Assembly (NCBI GenBank): GCA_035459025.1
Contig: DATHYT010000091.1
Coordinates: forward strand, 45,114-109,113
Reading direction: 5' to 3'
Length of the DNA: 64,000 nt
Origin: JAABQT01 sp035459025
GTDB taxonomy: Bacteria; Pseudomonadota; Gammaproteobacteria; Burkholderiales; SG8-39
In this document: piece by piece, positions 36,926 through 46,333 of the stretch
How positions within the stretch are numbered: position 1 is the stretch's first letter
Layout: each line of letters starts with the position of its first letter
Program-made: the position numbers and the translations under genes
The notes under the pieces: generated by a model
Seen by the model: only the letters and a program-made list of their open reading frames with translations
Told to the model about the DNA's origin: nothing
The model's database searches: none

Positions 36926-37822
36926 TCAGGCGCCGATCAGATGCTCGAGCACCGGGCGCGCGCGCTCGGCCGCCGCGCGCCCCTCGTCGATCGCCTCGCG
37001 CGCGCGGTGGAAGTCCATCATGGCGAAATCGGGCAGGATCGGCGTGATAAGCGCGTCGGCGGGCTCGCCCGCGAGCCGGCTGCGCCCCACGCGCACCTGC
37101 ATCACGTCGAAGCTGGCGAAGAACACGCCAATCGCCGACGGCATGTCCGGGCTCTCGGCCAGGGCTTCGTCCGCGCGCGCCGGCATGAAGCGGCTCCACC
37201 AGGCGGCCTTGCCGGGCGCGCGCTCGGCCTGCTGCGCCTGCGCGAGCTCGCGGTAGTAGCCGAGCTTTGACCAGCCCAGGTCCACGGCGATGACGATGTC
37301 GGCATCGAGCGCGCGGCACATGGAGACCGGCACCGGGTTGACGAGCGCGCCGTCGACCAGCAGCTCGCCGTCCCGCAGCACCGGCGCGAACACGCCGGGA
37401 ATGGCGATCGAGGCACGCACCGCGTCGAGCACCTGCCCGTCGCGCAGCCAGACCTCGCGCCCGGAAGCGAGCTCGGTCGCCACCGCGCCGTACGGCATTG
37501 GCAAGTCCCCGATGTCCCGCAGCCCGAAGCGAGCGCGCATGAACTCGAACAGCTTCTTGCCGCGGATCAGGCCGCCGCGCAGCGTGAAGTCCATGAGCCC
37601 GAACACGTCGCGCCAGCCGAGCGACAGCGCCCATTCCTCCAGGCGCTCGAGCTCGCCAGCGGCGTAGGCCGCGCCCACGAGCGAGCCCATCGACGTGCCG
37701 CAGACGATGTCGGGCTTGATGCCCTGCGCGAGCAGCGCGCGGATCGCGCCGATGTGCGCCCAGCCGCGCGCGCCGCCGGCGCCGAGGGCAAGGGCGATTT
37801 TGGGTTTGCGGGGGCTTAGCAT
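36926..37822 (-). CDS. Patatin-like phospholipase (RssA-like)
   Basis: A 298-residue Ser-Asp dyad acyl hydrolase. The oxyanion glycine-rich segment is ALGAGGARGWAHIG, the nucleophile is in GTSMGSLVG, and the catalytic Asp in LLVDGALVNPVPV. No signal peptide is seen, so it is probably cytoplasmic and acts on membrane lipids. It leads the DUF2189 gene. Confidence 0.9.
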   Translation of the reverse strand: MLSPRKPKIALALGAGGARGWAHIGAIRALLAQGIKPDIVCGTSMGSLVGAAYAAGELERLEEWALSLGWRDVFGLMDFTLRGGLIRGKKLFEFMRARFGLRDIGDLPMPYGAVATELASGREVWLRDGQVLDAVRASIAIPGVFAPVLRDGELLVDGALVNPVPVSMCRALDADIVIAVDLGWSKLGYYRELAQAQQAERAPGKAAWWSRFMPARADEALAESPDMPSAIGVFFASFDVMQVRVGRSRLAGEPADALITPILPDFAMMDFHRAREAIDEGRAAAERARPVLEHLIGA

Positions 37823-37965
37823 GCCGCGGATTTTCGCCTTTCAAATACATCTCGGCTTATCCGGCTGGGTGAATCTTCCGGCCGGAAAAGCCGAGACCAA
37901 TGAAAATCAAATCAAGGCACAGGCCTCGATCGCGCGCCGCCCCCCGCGGCTCACGAAAAAAAGAT

Positions 37966-37986
37966 AAATGAGGTCTGTCCCCATTT
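37966..37986. repeat. Short REP-like palindrome overlapping a stop codon
   Basis: AAATGAGG, TCTGT, CCCCATTT: an 8-nt inverted repeat with one mismatch that resembles the GGTCTGTCCCC palindromes scattered in betaproteobacterial genomes, often with RAYT transposases. It supplies the TAA stop of the thiolase gene. The region 37823-37965 is otherwise gene-free and less GC-rich. Confidence 0.5.
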
Positions 37987-39169
37987 AAATGCGCTCGAAG
38001 ATTGCCGCGATCCCCTGCCCGCCGCCGATGCACATCGTGACCAGGGCGTAGCGCTTCTGCGTGCGCTCGAGCTCGTAGAGCGCCTTGACGGTGAGGATCG
38101 CGCCGGTGGCACCGATCGGGTGGCCGAGCGCCACCGCGCCGCCGTTCGGGTTCACTTTCGCCGGGTCGAGGCCGAGGTCTTTCGTGACGGCCATGGCCTG
38201 CGCTGCGAAGGCTTCGTTCGATTCCACCACGTCCATGTCGGCGGGCTTCAGGCCCGCCTTTTCGAACACCTTCTTCACCGCCGGAATCGGCCCGAGGCCC
38301 ATCACCTGCGGCTCGACGCCGGCATGCGCGTAGGCCACCAGCCGCGCGCGCGGCTTCAAGCCCTGCTTCGCCGCGGCGCCGGCTTCCATCATGACGATGG
38401 CCGCGCCCGCGTCATTGATGCCGGACGCGTTGCCTGCGGTCACCGTGCCGTCCTTCTTGAACACGGCCTTCAGCTTCGCCAGGTCCTCCATCTTCGCGTC
38501 CGGGCGCACGTGCTCGTCGCGCGTCACCTGCTCGACGCCCTTCTTCGACTTCACCTCGATGGGGACAACCTGCTCCTTGAAGTAGCCCTGCTCGAGCGCG
38601 TTGGCCGCGCGCCGGTGCGATTCGATCGCGAACGCGTCCTGCTGCTCGCGCGTAAAGCCGTACCTGGCGGCGATGTTCTCCGCAGTGACGCCCATGTGGC
38701 CGTGGCCGAACGGGTCGTGCAGCGCGCCGGTCATGGCGTCCACGGCCCAGGTGTCGCCCATTTTCTGGCCCCAGCGGCCGGTGGGCAGGAAGTAGGCCGC
38801 GCGGCTCATGCTCTCGGCGCCGCCGCCGACTACCGTGTCGGTATCGCCGAGCAGGATGTGCTGCGCCGCCGAGACGATCGCCTGCAGCCCGCTGCCGCAA
38901 AGCCGGTTCACCGTGAGGCACGGCGTGCCCACCGGCAGCCCCGCGTCGATCGCCGCAACGCGCGACAGGTACATGTCGCGCGCCTCGCCGTGGATCACGC
39001 TACCCATCACCACGTGGCCGACCGTGGCCGGGTCCACCTTGGCGCGCGTGAGCGCCTCCTTGATGGCGATCGCGCCGAGCTTGGTCGGCGCGAAGTCCTT
39101 GAGCGACCCGCCGTAATCGCCGATCGCCGTGCGCGCCCCGCCCAGTACCACCACTTCGCGTGTGCTCAT
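37985..39169 (-). CDS. Acetyl-CoA acetyltransferase / beta-ketothiolase, BktB-like
   Basis: A 394-residue thiolase condensing two acyl-CoA units or cleaving beta-ketoacyl-CoA. Acylated Cys is in NRLCGSGLQAIVSAAQ, the second half has NEAFAAQA, GHPIGATGA and the proton-donor Cys in MCIGGGQGIAA. The N-terminus (STREVVVLGGARTAIGDYGGSLKDFAP) and RDMYLSRVAA are more like BktB than PhaA. It overlaps rimO (ATGA) and sits beside the PHA cluster, so a second thiolase for PHA monomers is inferred. Confidence 0.88.
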   Translation of the reverse strand: MSTREVVVLGGARTAIGDYGGSLKDFAPTKLGAIAIKEALTRAKVDPATVGHVVMGSVIHGEARDMYLSRVAAIDAGLPVGTPCLTVNRLCGSGLQAIVSAAQHILLGDTDTVVGGGAESMSRAAYFLPTGRWGQKMGDTWAVDAMTGALHDPFGHGHMGVTAENIAARYGFTREQQDAFAIESHRRAANALEQGYFKEQVVPIEVKSKKGVEQVTRDEHVRPDAKMEDLAKLKAVFKKDGTVTAGNASGINDAGAAIVMMEAGAAAKQGLKPRARLVAYAHAGVEPQVMGLGPIPAVKKVFEKAGLKPADMDVVESNEAFAAQAMAVTKDLGLDPAKVNPNGGAVALGHPIGATGAILTVKALYELERTQKRYALVTMCIGGGQGIAAIFERI

Positions 39170-40452
39170 GTCAGTCTCCCGTGTAGGTCGTGCGCGCTGG
39201 CGCGCTCGATCGTGACCTGCCTGAATTCGCCCGTCCTGCCACCCCGGAAGCGTACCGTGCCATCGATCTCGGGTGCATCCGCAGCGGAGCGCCCTACGCC
39301 CGGCGCATCGACCAGCACCTGCATGCTCTTTCCGACCTTCGATTTCAGCTTGCGTTCGCTGATCGCCTCTTGCGCCTGCATCAATCGGCGGCGGCGCTCC
39401 TCCTTTATCTCTTCCGCCACCGGATCGGGCAGCGCGTTCGCCGCCGCGCCGTCCACCGGCGAGTAGGCGAAGCAGCCGACGCGATCGAGCTGCGCTTCCT
39501 CGAGAAACCCGAGCAGCGCCTCGAACTCGGCCTCGGTCTCGCCCGGGAAGCCGACGATGAAGGTACTCCTTACCGTGAGATCGGGACAGATATCGCGCCA
39601 GCGCGACAGGCGCTCGAGCACCTTCTCCGCGCTCGCCGGGCGCTTCATGAGCTTCAGGATCCGCGCGCTGGCATGCTGGAACGGCACGTCGAGGTACGGC
39701 AGGATCTTGCCGTCCGCCATCAGCGGGATCACGTCGTCGACGTGCGGGTAGGGGTAGACGTAGTGCAGCCGTACCCACACGCCGAGCGAGCCGAGCGACC
39801 GGCACAGCGCCGTCATGCATGTCTTCAGCGGCCGCCCCTGCCAGAAGCCGGCGCGGTACTTGACGTCCACGCCATACGCGCTCGTGTCCTGCGAGATGAC
39901 GAGGAGCTCCTTCACCCCTGCCTTGACCAGGTTCTCCGCCTCCTGCATCACCTCGCCGATCGGGCGCGACACGAGATCGCCGCGCATCGACGGGATGATG
40001 CAGAAGCTGCAGCGGTGGTTACAGCCTTCGGCGATCTTCAGGTACGCGTAGTGTCGCGGGGTGAGCTTGATGCCCTGGGGGGGCACGAGATCCGCGAATG
40101 GATCGTGGGGCTTGGGCAGGTGCGCGTGCACCGCGCGCATCACGCCCTCGGTGTCGTGCGGGCCGGTTACCGCGAGCACGCTCGGGTGCGCCGACCGCAC
40201 CACGCCCGCCTTTGCGCCGAGGCAGCCGGTGACGATCACCTTGCCGTTTTCCGCCAGCGCCTCGCCGATTGCGTCGAGCGACTCCTCGACCGCCGCGTCG
40301 ATGAAGCCGCAGGTGTTGACGATGACGAGGTCCGCCCCGCCATAGTCCTTCGCCGTGGCGTAGCCCTCGGCGCGAAGCCGGCTGAGGATGCGCTCCGAAT
40401 CCACCAGGGCCTTGGGGCAACCCAGGGAAACGAAGCCGACCTTGGGAACCAC
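39166..40452 (-). CDS. rimO: Ribosomal protein S12 methylthiotransferase
   Basis: Radical-SAM enzyme adding a methylthio group to Asp88 of ribosomal protein S12. The 428-residue product has the N-terminal UPF0004 domain with Fe-S cysteines (VSLGCPKALVDSE, VNTCGFID, VTGCLGA), the radical-SAM motif CNHRCSFCIIP, and a C-terminal TRAM domain. It lies between the thiolase gene and phaR with start/stop overlaps on both sides. Confidence 0.95.
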   Translation of the reverse strand: MVPKVGFVSLGCPKALVDSERILSRLRAEGYATAKDYGGADLVIVNTCGFIDAAVEESLDAIGEALAENGKVIVTGCLGAKAGVVRSAHPSVLAVTGPHDTEGVMRAVHAHLPKPHDPFADLVPPQGIKLTPRHYAYLKIAEGCNHRCSFCIIPSMRGDLVSRPIGEVMQEAENLVKAGVKELLVISQDTSAYGVDVKYRAGFWQGRPLKTCMTALCRSLGSLGVWVRLHYVYPYPHVDDVIPLMADGKILPYLDVPFQHASARILKLMKRPASAEKVLERLSRWRDICPDLTVRSTFIVGFPGETEAEFEALLGFLEEAQLDRVGCFAYSPVDGAAANALPDPVAEEIKEERRRRLMQAQEAISERKLKSKVGKSMQVLVDAPGVGRSAADAPEIDGTVRFRGGRTGEFRQVTIERASAHDLHGRLT

Positions 40453-41051
40453 TACTTCTTTTCGGGCTCGGTCTTCCCCGGCGGCTGCGCCGGGAACCCC
40501 GGCAGGGAGAAGCCCGCGAACATGCTACGCGCCTGGTTCTGCATCTGGTCCTGGAACTGCGCGAACACTTTCTGGCTCTGCTCGATGTAGGCCTGCATCA
40601 GGCTCTGCATCGCCGGGCCCTGCAGGTTCATGAACTGCGCCCACAGCTCCTGCGAGGCACGCGAGTTGTCGCCGTAAATCCGCTGCGACTGGTCCTGCAG
40701 CGCCTTCTGCATGCTCTGGAACGCCTCCAGGTTCTTCTCCAGGTACGAGCCCATGAAGCCCTGCATGGCGCTGCCGTAGGAGCGGATCATCTGCGACAGG
40801 AGGTCCGAGGAGAACATCGGCACGCCGCCCGATTCCTCCTCGAGGATGATCTGCAGCAGGATCGGGCGCGTCAGGTCCTCGCCGCTCTTGGCGTCGACGA
40901 CGCGGAACTCCTCCTGCTTCAGCACCATCTGCTTGACGTCCGCGAGCGTGATGTAGCTCGAGGTCTTGGTGTCGTACAGGCGCCGGTTGGGATACTTCTT
41001 GATCAGCCGCTGGCGGCTGTCGGTCTTGGCGTCGTCTGGAATCGCGGCCAT
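40452..41051 (-). CDS. phaR: PHA synthesis repressor PhaR
   Basis: Granule-binding repressor controlling phasin and PHA genes. The 199-residue product has the N-terminal DNA-binding domain (RLIKKYPNRRLYDTKTSSYIT) and the PHB accumulation domain (PILLQIILEEESGG ... LLSQMIRSYGSAMQGFMG). A Gln-rich C-terminal tail could associate with granules. A reverse-strand TAGACT ends 5 nt before the ATG, within the 15-nt gap after phaB1. No phasin gene is visible in the window. Confidence 0.93.
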   Translation of the reverse strand: MAAIPDDAKTDSRQRLIKKYPNRRLYDTKTSSYITLADVKQMVLKQEEFRVVDAKSGEDLTRPILLQIILEEESGGVPMFSSDLLSQMIRSYGSAMQGFMGSYLEKNLEAFQSMQKALQDQSQRIYGDNSRASQELWAQFMNLQGPAMQSLMQAYIEQSQKVFAQFQDQMQNQARSMFAGFSLPGFPAQPPGKTEPEKK

Positions 41052-41066
41052 GGCGGAGTCTACTCC

Positions 41067-41813
41067 TTAGTACATGTGCTGGCCGCCGTTGATCGAGATG
41101 TTCGCCCCGGTGACGAACGCGGCCTCTTCCGAGCACAGGTAAATGATGAGGCCCGCCACTTCGTCGGGCTTGCCCAGCCGCCCGACGGGAATCTGCGGCA
41201 GGATCTTCGAGTCGAGGATCTCTTTCGGGATCGCGGTCACCATCTTGGTGACGATGTAGCCCGGGGAGATGGTGTTGATGGTGACGTTCTTCTTCGCCAC
41301 CTCCAGCGCCAGCGCCTTGGTGAAGCCGTGGATGCCGGCCTTCGCCGCCGAATAGTTGGTCTGGCCGAAGGCGCCCTTCTGGCCATTCACCGAGGACACG
41401 TTGATGACGCGGCCCCAGGCGCGCTCCACCATGCCGTCCATCACCTGCTTGGTCATGTTGAAGCACGAGTCGAGATTGGTGCGCATCACGGCGTCCCAGT
41501 CCGCCTTGCCCATCTTCTTGAACGTCATGTCGCGCGTGATGCCGGCGTTATTCACCAGGATGTCGATGGCGCCGACGTCGGCGGCGATTCTCTGCACCTT
41601 CGCCGCGCAGTCGTCGAAGTCGGCCACGTCCACCGGGTAGGCGCCGAAGCTGTAGCCCTGCGACTTCATCTCGTCGAGCCAGCCCTTGTACTTGGTATTG
41701 GATGGCGAGTAGGTCACCACCACCTTGTAGCCAGCGTCGGCCATCTTCGTCGAGATCGACTCCCCCAAACCGCCCATGCCGCCGGTCACGACGGCAAGCC
41801 GCTGCTTCGCCAT
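41067..41813 (-). CDS. phaB: Acetoacetyl-CoA reductase 1
   Basis: NADPH-dependent reductase producing (R)-3-hydroxybutyryl-CoA. The 248-residue SDR has TGGMGGLGESI, NNAGITRD, the catalytic Ser/Tyr/Lys in NVSSVNGQKGAFGQTNYSAAKAG cut as SSVNG and YSAAK, and ends INGGQHMY, typical of PhaB. GGAG precedes its ATG. A second phaB-like gene lies just upstream. Confidence 0.94.
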   Translation of the reverse strand: MAKQRLAVVTGGMGGLGESISTKMADAGYKVVVTYSPSNTKYKGWLDEMKSQGYSFGAYPVDVADFDDCAAKVQRIAADVGAIDILVNNAGITRDMTFKKMGKADWDAVMRTNLDSCFNMTKQVMDGMVERAWGRVINVSSVNGQKGAFGQTNYSAAKAGIHGFTKALALEVAKKNVTINTISPGYIVTKMVTAIPKEILDSKILPQIPVGRLGKPDEVAGLIIYLCSEEAAFVTGANISINGGQHMY

Positions 41814-41848
41814 GATGCTCCTTCCTCCTCCGAAATGAGTCTACACCA

Positions 41849-42640
41849 TCACATCATGTGCATGCCGCCGTTCACCGAAATGTTGGCGCCGGTGATGTAG
41901 CCGGCGTCCTCGGAGGCCAGGAACGCGACCACCGCCGCGATCTCCTCCGGCTTCGCGAGGCGCCCCATCGGGATCGAGGCGACGATCTGCTCGCGGATTT
42001 CCGTGCGGATCGCCTTCACCAGTTCGGTCTCGACGTAGCCCGGCGATACGGTGTTCACCGTGACACCCTTTCTCACCAGCTCCTGCGCCAGCGCCTTGGA
42101 GAAGCCCGCCATGCCGGCCTTGGCCGCGGAGTAGTTGGTCTGCCCGAACTGGCCCTTGATGCCGTTCACCGAGGAGATATTGACGATGCGGCCCCAGCCG
42201 CGCTCGCTCATGCCGTCGACCACCTGGCGTGTGACGTTGAACACGCTGTTCAGGTTGGTGTTGATCACCGCCATCCAGTCCTGCTCGGTCATGCGCTTGA
42301 ACAGGCTGTCGCGCGTGATGCCGGCATTGTTGACCAGGATGTCCACCGGGCCGACCACCGATTTCACGTGGTAGAACATCTCGGCGCAGCTGTCGAACTC
42401 GGCCACATTGCCTTCGGCGGCGTGCACGCGCAAGCCTTCGCCGCGCATTGCCGCCAGCCACTCGGCCTTCTTGTCGTAATCGGGCAGGCACCCCGCCACC
42501 ACGGTGTGGCCCGCGGCGCCCAGGCGCCGGCAGATCGCCGTGCCGATCCCGCCCATGCCGCCGCTCACGAAGGCGACGCGCGCCTTCGCCGGCCGCGCCT
42601 GCTCCCCGGCGGCGTTCTCCCGCTCCAGCACGGCGCTCAT
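41849..42640 (-). CDS. Acetoacetyl-CoA reductase 2 (PhaB paralogue)
   Basis: A 263-residue SDR closely similar in motifs to PhaB (SGGMGGIGTAI, NNAGITRDSLFKRM, SSVNGIKGQFGQTNYSAAK, NISVNGGMHMM) but with an N-terminal extension of about 18 residues and more divergence in the cofactor-proximal half. Its ATG overlaps the phaA stop. Together with the adjacent phaB it is a tandem duplication that may differ in cofactor or chain-length preference. Confidence 0.9.
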   Translation of the reverse strand: MSAVLERENAAGEQARPAKARVAFVSGGMGGIGTAICRRLGAAGHTVVAGCLPDYDKKAEWLAAMRGEGLRVHAAEGNVAEFDSCAEMFYHVKSVVGPVDILVNNAGITRDSLFKRMTEQDWMAVINTNLNSVFNVTRQVVDGMSERGWGRIVNISSVNGIKGQFGQTNYSAAKAGMAGFSKALAQELVRKGVTVNTVSPGYVETELVKAIRTEIREQIVASIPMGRLAKPEEIAAVVAFLASEDAGYITGANISVNGGMHMM

Positions 42641-43812
42641 CGCTCCACCGCCAGCGCCACGCCCATGCCGCCGCCAATGCAAAGCGAGGCCAGGCCTTTC
42701 TTCGCGTCGCGCTTCTGCATTTCGTGCAGGAGCGTGACCAGGATGCGGCAGCCCGAGGCGCCGATGGGGTGCCCAAGGGCGATGGCGCCGCCGTTCACGT
42801 TGACCTTCGACGTATCCCAGCCCATCTGCCGGTTGACGGCGATGGCTTGGGCGGCGAAGGCCTCGTTGATCTCCATCAGGTCGAGATCCTTCGGCTCCCA
42901 GCCGGCGCGGGACAGACAGCGCTTGGACGCCGGCACCGGGCCCATGCCCATGTACTTCGGATCGACCCCCGCCGAGGCGAAGGACTTGATGCGCGCGATC
43001 GGCTTCAAGCCGAGCTCCTTGGCCTTCTTCGCGCTCGCCACCAGCACCATGGCCGCGCCGTCGTTGATGCCCGAGGCGTTGGCCGCGGTCACCGTGCCGT
43101 TCTTGTCGAAGGCGGGCTTCAGGCCCTTCATCGCCTCGAGCGTCGCGCCGTGGCGCGGGTACTCGTCGTCGGTGAACATCACCGGTCCTTTCTTCGACTT
43201 GATCTCGTAGGGGATGATCTCGTCCTTGAAGCGCCCCGCCTTTTGCGCGGCCTCGGCCTTGTTCTGGCTCTTCACCGCGAACTCGTCCTGCTCCTCGCGC
43301 GTCACGGCGTACTCCTTGGCCACGTTTTCCGCGGTAACGCCCATGTGGTACTGGTTGAACGCGTCCCACAGGCCGTCGACGATCATCGAGTCGATCATCT
43401 TGGCGTCGCCCATGCGGAAGCCGTCGCGCGAGCCGTTCAGCACGTGCGGCGCGATGCTCATGTTCTCCTGGCCTCCCGCCACCACGAGGTCGGCATCGCC
43501 GTTGGCGATCGACTGCGCGGCGAGCATCACCGCCTTCAGGCCCGAGCCGCACACCTTGTTGATGGTCATGGCGGGAACCATGTCCGGCAGGCCCGCCTTG
43601 ATCGCCGCCTGGCGCGCCGGGTTCTGGCCGACGCCTGCGGCGAGCACCTGGCCAAGGATCACCTCGGACACCTGTTCCGACTTGACGCCCGAGCGCTCGA
43701 GCAGTTGTTTCATGACGTGCGCGCCCAGGTCGGAGGCCGGCGTCTTCGCCAGCGTGCCGCCGAACTTGCCGATGGCGCTCCTTGCCGCGCCGACGATGAC
43801 GATGTCTTCCAT
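42637..43812 (-). CDS. phaA: Acetyl-CoA acetyltransferase PhaA
   Basis: Condenses two acetyl-CoA to acetoacetyl-CoA, the first PHB step. The 391-residue thiolase has the acylated Cys in NKVCGSGLKAVMLAAQ, then NEAFAAQAIAV, GHPIGASGCRI and CIGGGMG. MEDIVIVGAARSAIGKFGG at the start is PhaA-like. It lies 17 nt after phaC, and phaB2 overlaps its end. Confidence 0.95.
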   Translation of the reverse strand: MEDIVIVGAARSAIGKFGGTLAKTPASDLGAHVMKQLLERSGVKSEQVSEVILGQVLAAGVGQNPARQAAIKAGLPDMVPAMTINKVCGSGLKAVMLAAQSIANGDADLVVAGGQENMSIAPHVLNGSRDGFRMGDAKMIDSMIVDGLWDAFNQYHMGVTAENVAKEYAVTREEQDEFAVKSQNKAEAAQKAGRFKDEIIPYEIKSKKGPVMFTDDEYPRHGATLEAMKGLKPAFDKNGTVTAANASGINDGAAMVLVASAKKAKELGLKPIARIKSFASAGVDPKYMGMGPVPASKRCLSRAGWEPKDLDLMEINEAFAAQAIAVNRQMGWDTSKVNVNGGAIALGHPIGASGCRILVTLLHEMQKRDAKKGLASLCIGGGMGVALAVER

Positions 43813-43829
43813 GGCCTTCTCCTTGTTTC

Positions 43830-45572
43830 CTAGTTTGCCTTGTGCTTCACGTAGCGCCCCGGGGCCGGCTCGATCGCCTCGTAGCGCGCGTTGCCCGGCT
43901 TCTTCGGCGCCTTGCGCGTGCCGCCCTTGTACGGCTCGAGCCAGGCAGCCCATCGCCTCCACCAGCTTCCCGGGTGCTCCACGGCGCGCTCGAGCCAGGT
44001 CTCAGGGTCCCCGTCCTGCGGGCCGTCGGCCCAGTAGCTGCGGCGTTTCTTCGCCGCCGGATTGATGACGCCGGCGACGTGGCCGGCGGCGCCGAGCACG
44101 AACGTCTTCTCGCCGCCAAGAATCTCCAGCGACCGGTAAGCCGAGCGCCAGGGCACGATGTGGTCCTCGCGCGTGGCGACGATGAAGCTCGGCCGGTCCA
44201 CCCGGCCCAGGTCCACCGGCACGCCAAGATTGGTGGCCGCCCCCGGCACCCGCAGCTTGTTCTCCAGGTAGGTATTCCTCAGGTACCAGCAGTACATCGG
44301 CCCGGGCAGGTTGGTGCTGTCGGCGTTCCAATACAGCAGGTCGAACGCCGGCGGCGTGCCGCCTTTCAGGTAGTTGTTGACCACGTACGGCCAGATGAGG
44401 TCGTTGGCGCGCAGCGCGGAGAACACCGTGGCCAGCTCCCGGCCGGGCAGGATGCCGCCGCCGCCGAGCGTCGCCTCGCGCATCGCGACGCTCGCCTCGT
44501 CGACGAACAGGCCGATCTGCCCGGTGTCCGAAAATTCGAGCATGGTGGTGAGATAGGTGGCGCTCTCCACCAGGTGCTCGCCTTTCGCCGCCAGCACCGC
44601 GAGCGCGGCGCCAAGGAGCGTCCCGCCGACGCAGAAGCCGAGCGCGTTGACGCGATCCGCTCTCGCGATGGCGCGCGCCGTGCGTAGCGCCTCGAGCACG
44701 CCCATCTCGAGGTAGTCGTCCCAGCCGTAGCCGCCCTGCTCGGGGCCGACATTGCGCCAGGACACCATGAACACCGTGTGGCCCTCGCCCACGGCGTAGC
44801 GCACGAACGAGTTCTCGGGCTGCAGGTCGAGGATGTAGTACTTGTTGATGCACGGCGGAATCATCACCAGCGGGCGCTTCGCCACCTCGGCGGTCGCGGG
44901 CGCGTACTGGATCAGCTGCATCAGGTCGTTCTCGTAAATCACCGTGCCCGGCGTGACCGCGAGGTTGCGGCCGACCTCGAATGCGGATTCGTCGGTCTGG
45001 CCGATGCGCCCGCGCCCCGCGTCGGCGATGAGCTGCGCGAGGCCGCGGGTCAGGCTCTCACCGCGCGTGTCCTGGGCAAGGCGCAGCACCTCGGGATTGG
45101 TGGCGGCGAAATTCGCCGGGCTGACGGCGTCCACCCACTGGCGCACGCTGAAGCGCAGGCGCTCCTTGGCCTGGCCCTCGAGCGCCGAGGCCTCGACCAG
45201 CTGCTCCAGGTACTCGGCGGCGAGGAGGTAGGACTGCCGCAGGTAGCTGTAATAGGGGTCGTCGCGCCACTCGCGCGCCGCGAAGCGCCGGTCGCCGGGG
45301 GCGGCGCGCACGCCCGCCTCTTTCATCCCGGCGGCGAGCGCCTGCCAGAGCTTTCGCTGCTTTTCCAGGTACTCGGTCTGCAGCGCGGCGGCGCGCTCGC
45401 TGTCGGCCGCGAAGCGCGCAAGGTAATCGGCCGGAGCGCCCGGGGTCGGGGCGCCGGCGGCAAGGCGCAGCCAGTTCTTCGCCGCGTCATTGCCCGACTG
45501 GGCAATGGCGGCGAGGAAAGCGGCCGTGGACTGTGGCTGGAAGGTACCCAAGGGCGCTATTTTGCGCCGCAC
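43830..45572 (-). CDS. phaC: Class I polyhydroxyalkanoate synthase
   Basis: Polymerises (R)-3-hydroxyacyl-CoA at the granule surface. The 580-residue length suits class I. The lipase-like box is GFCVGG with catalytic Cys at about residue 313. The catalytic Asp is in REDHIVPW (about 471) and His in AAGHVAGVINP (about 497). It begins at a GTG without an evident ribosome-binding site; a TTG seven codons in is another option. It is first in phaC-phaA-phaB2-phaB1-phaR. Confidence 0.94.
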   Translation of the reverse strand: MRRKIAPLGTFQPQSTAAFLAAIAQSGNDAAKNWLRLAAGAPTPGAPADYLARFAADSERAAALQTEYLEKQRKLWQALAAGMKEAGVRAAPGDRRFAAREWRDDPYYSYLRQSYLLAAEYLEQLVEASALEGQAKERLRFSVRQWVDAVSPANFAATNPEVLRLAQDTRGESLTRGLAQLIADAGRGRIGQTDESAFEVGRNLAVTPGTVIYENDLMQLIQYAPATAEVAKRPLVMIPPCINKYYILDLQPENSFVRYAVGEGHTVFMVSWRNVGPEQGGYGWDDYLEMGVLEALRTARAIARADRVNALGFCVGGTLLGAALAVLAAKGEHLVESATYLTTMLEFSDTGQIGLFVDEASVAMREATLGGGGILPGRELATVFSALRANDLIWPYVVNNYLKGGTPPAFDLLYWNADSTNLPGPMYCWYLRNTYLENKLRVPGAATNLGVPVDLGRVDRPSFIVATREDHIVPWRSAYRSLEILGGEKTFVLGAAGHVAGVINPAAKKRRSYWADGPQDGDPETWLERAVEHPGSWWRRWAAWLEPYKGGTRKAPKKPGNARYEAIEPAPGRYVKHKAN

Positions 45573-45592
45573 AAATACCCACGGTCAAACCC

Positions 45593-46333
45593 TTATCCGA
45601 CCAGCGCGATCAGCCCTACGCCCGCGGCGATGAGCAGCGCCTGCTGCGCCGTGTCGCGCAGCTCCGGACGCTTGTGCAGGCCCGGGATCAGGTCGGCCAC
45701 GGCGACGTAGATCATGCTCGCGGCGACCACGCCGAGCAGCATCGGTTCCCAGTCCTGGTAGCCCTCGAGCGCGAAGTAGCCGACCACGCCGCCGACCACG
45801 CTGCCGAGCGAGGACGCGATGTTCAGGACGAAGGCCTTCGATTTCGCGTAGCCCGAATGCAGCAGCACCAGGAAGTCGCCCACTTCCTGCGGGATCTCGT
45901 GCGCGACGATCGCCACCGCGGTCACCAGGCCGAGCTCCGGCCCCTGCAGGAACGCGGCGGCGATGAGGATGCCGTCGACGAAGTTGTGGATCGTGTCGCC
46001 GACCACGATCAGCGCCCCGGCGCGCGCGTGCTCCTGGTGATGCGCAGGGCCGTCGGCGTCGCCGTGCTCGTGCGAGTGGCGCCACAGCAGGAGTTTTTCC
46101 AGCAGAAAGAAGCCGAGGATGCCGCCGAGGATCGCCGTCGCCACCGAACGCGCATCGCCCTCGGCAAAGGCGTGCGGCAGGACCTCGAGGAACGCTGCGC
46201 CGAGCAGCGTGCCGATGGCGAACGAAACCAGCATCGGGATCCATTTCGCGCGCAGCACCAGCGCGAACGCGGCGGCGCCGACCGAGAGCACGCCGCCCGC
46301 GAGGCACGCCAGCACGATCCAAGTCAGCGTCAT
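45593..46333 (-). CDS. ZIP-family divalent metal transporter
   Basis: A 246-residue membrane protein with eight hydrophobic segments. A His-rich cytoplasmic loop (HSHEHGDADGPAHHQEH) lies between helices 3 and 4. Metal-site helices are DTIHNFVDGILIAAAFL and AHEIPQEVGDF. The probable substrates are Zn2+ and related ions. ATG at 46333 overlaps the pgeF stop, so it is the third gene of rluD-pgeF-zip. Confidence 0.9.
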   Translation of the reverse strand: MTLTWIVLACLAGGVLSVGAAAFALVLRAKWIPMLVSFAIGTLLGAAFLEVLPHAFAEGDARSVATAILGGILGFFLLEKLLLWRHSHEHGDADGPAHHQEHARAGALIVVGDTIHNFVDGILIAAAFLQGPELGLVTAVAIVAHEIPQEVGDFLVLLHSGYAKSKAFVLNIASSLGSVVGGVVGYFALEGYQDWEPMLLGVVAASMIYVAVADLIPGLHKRPELRDTAQQALLIAAGVGLIALVG

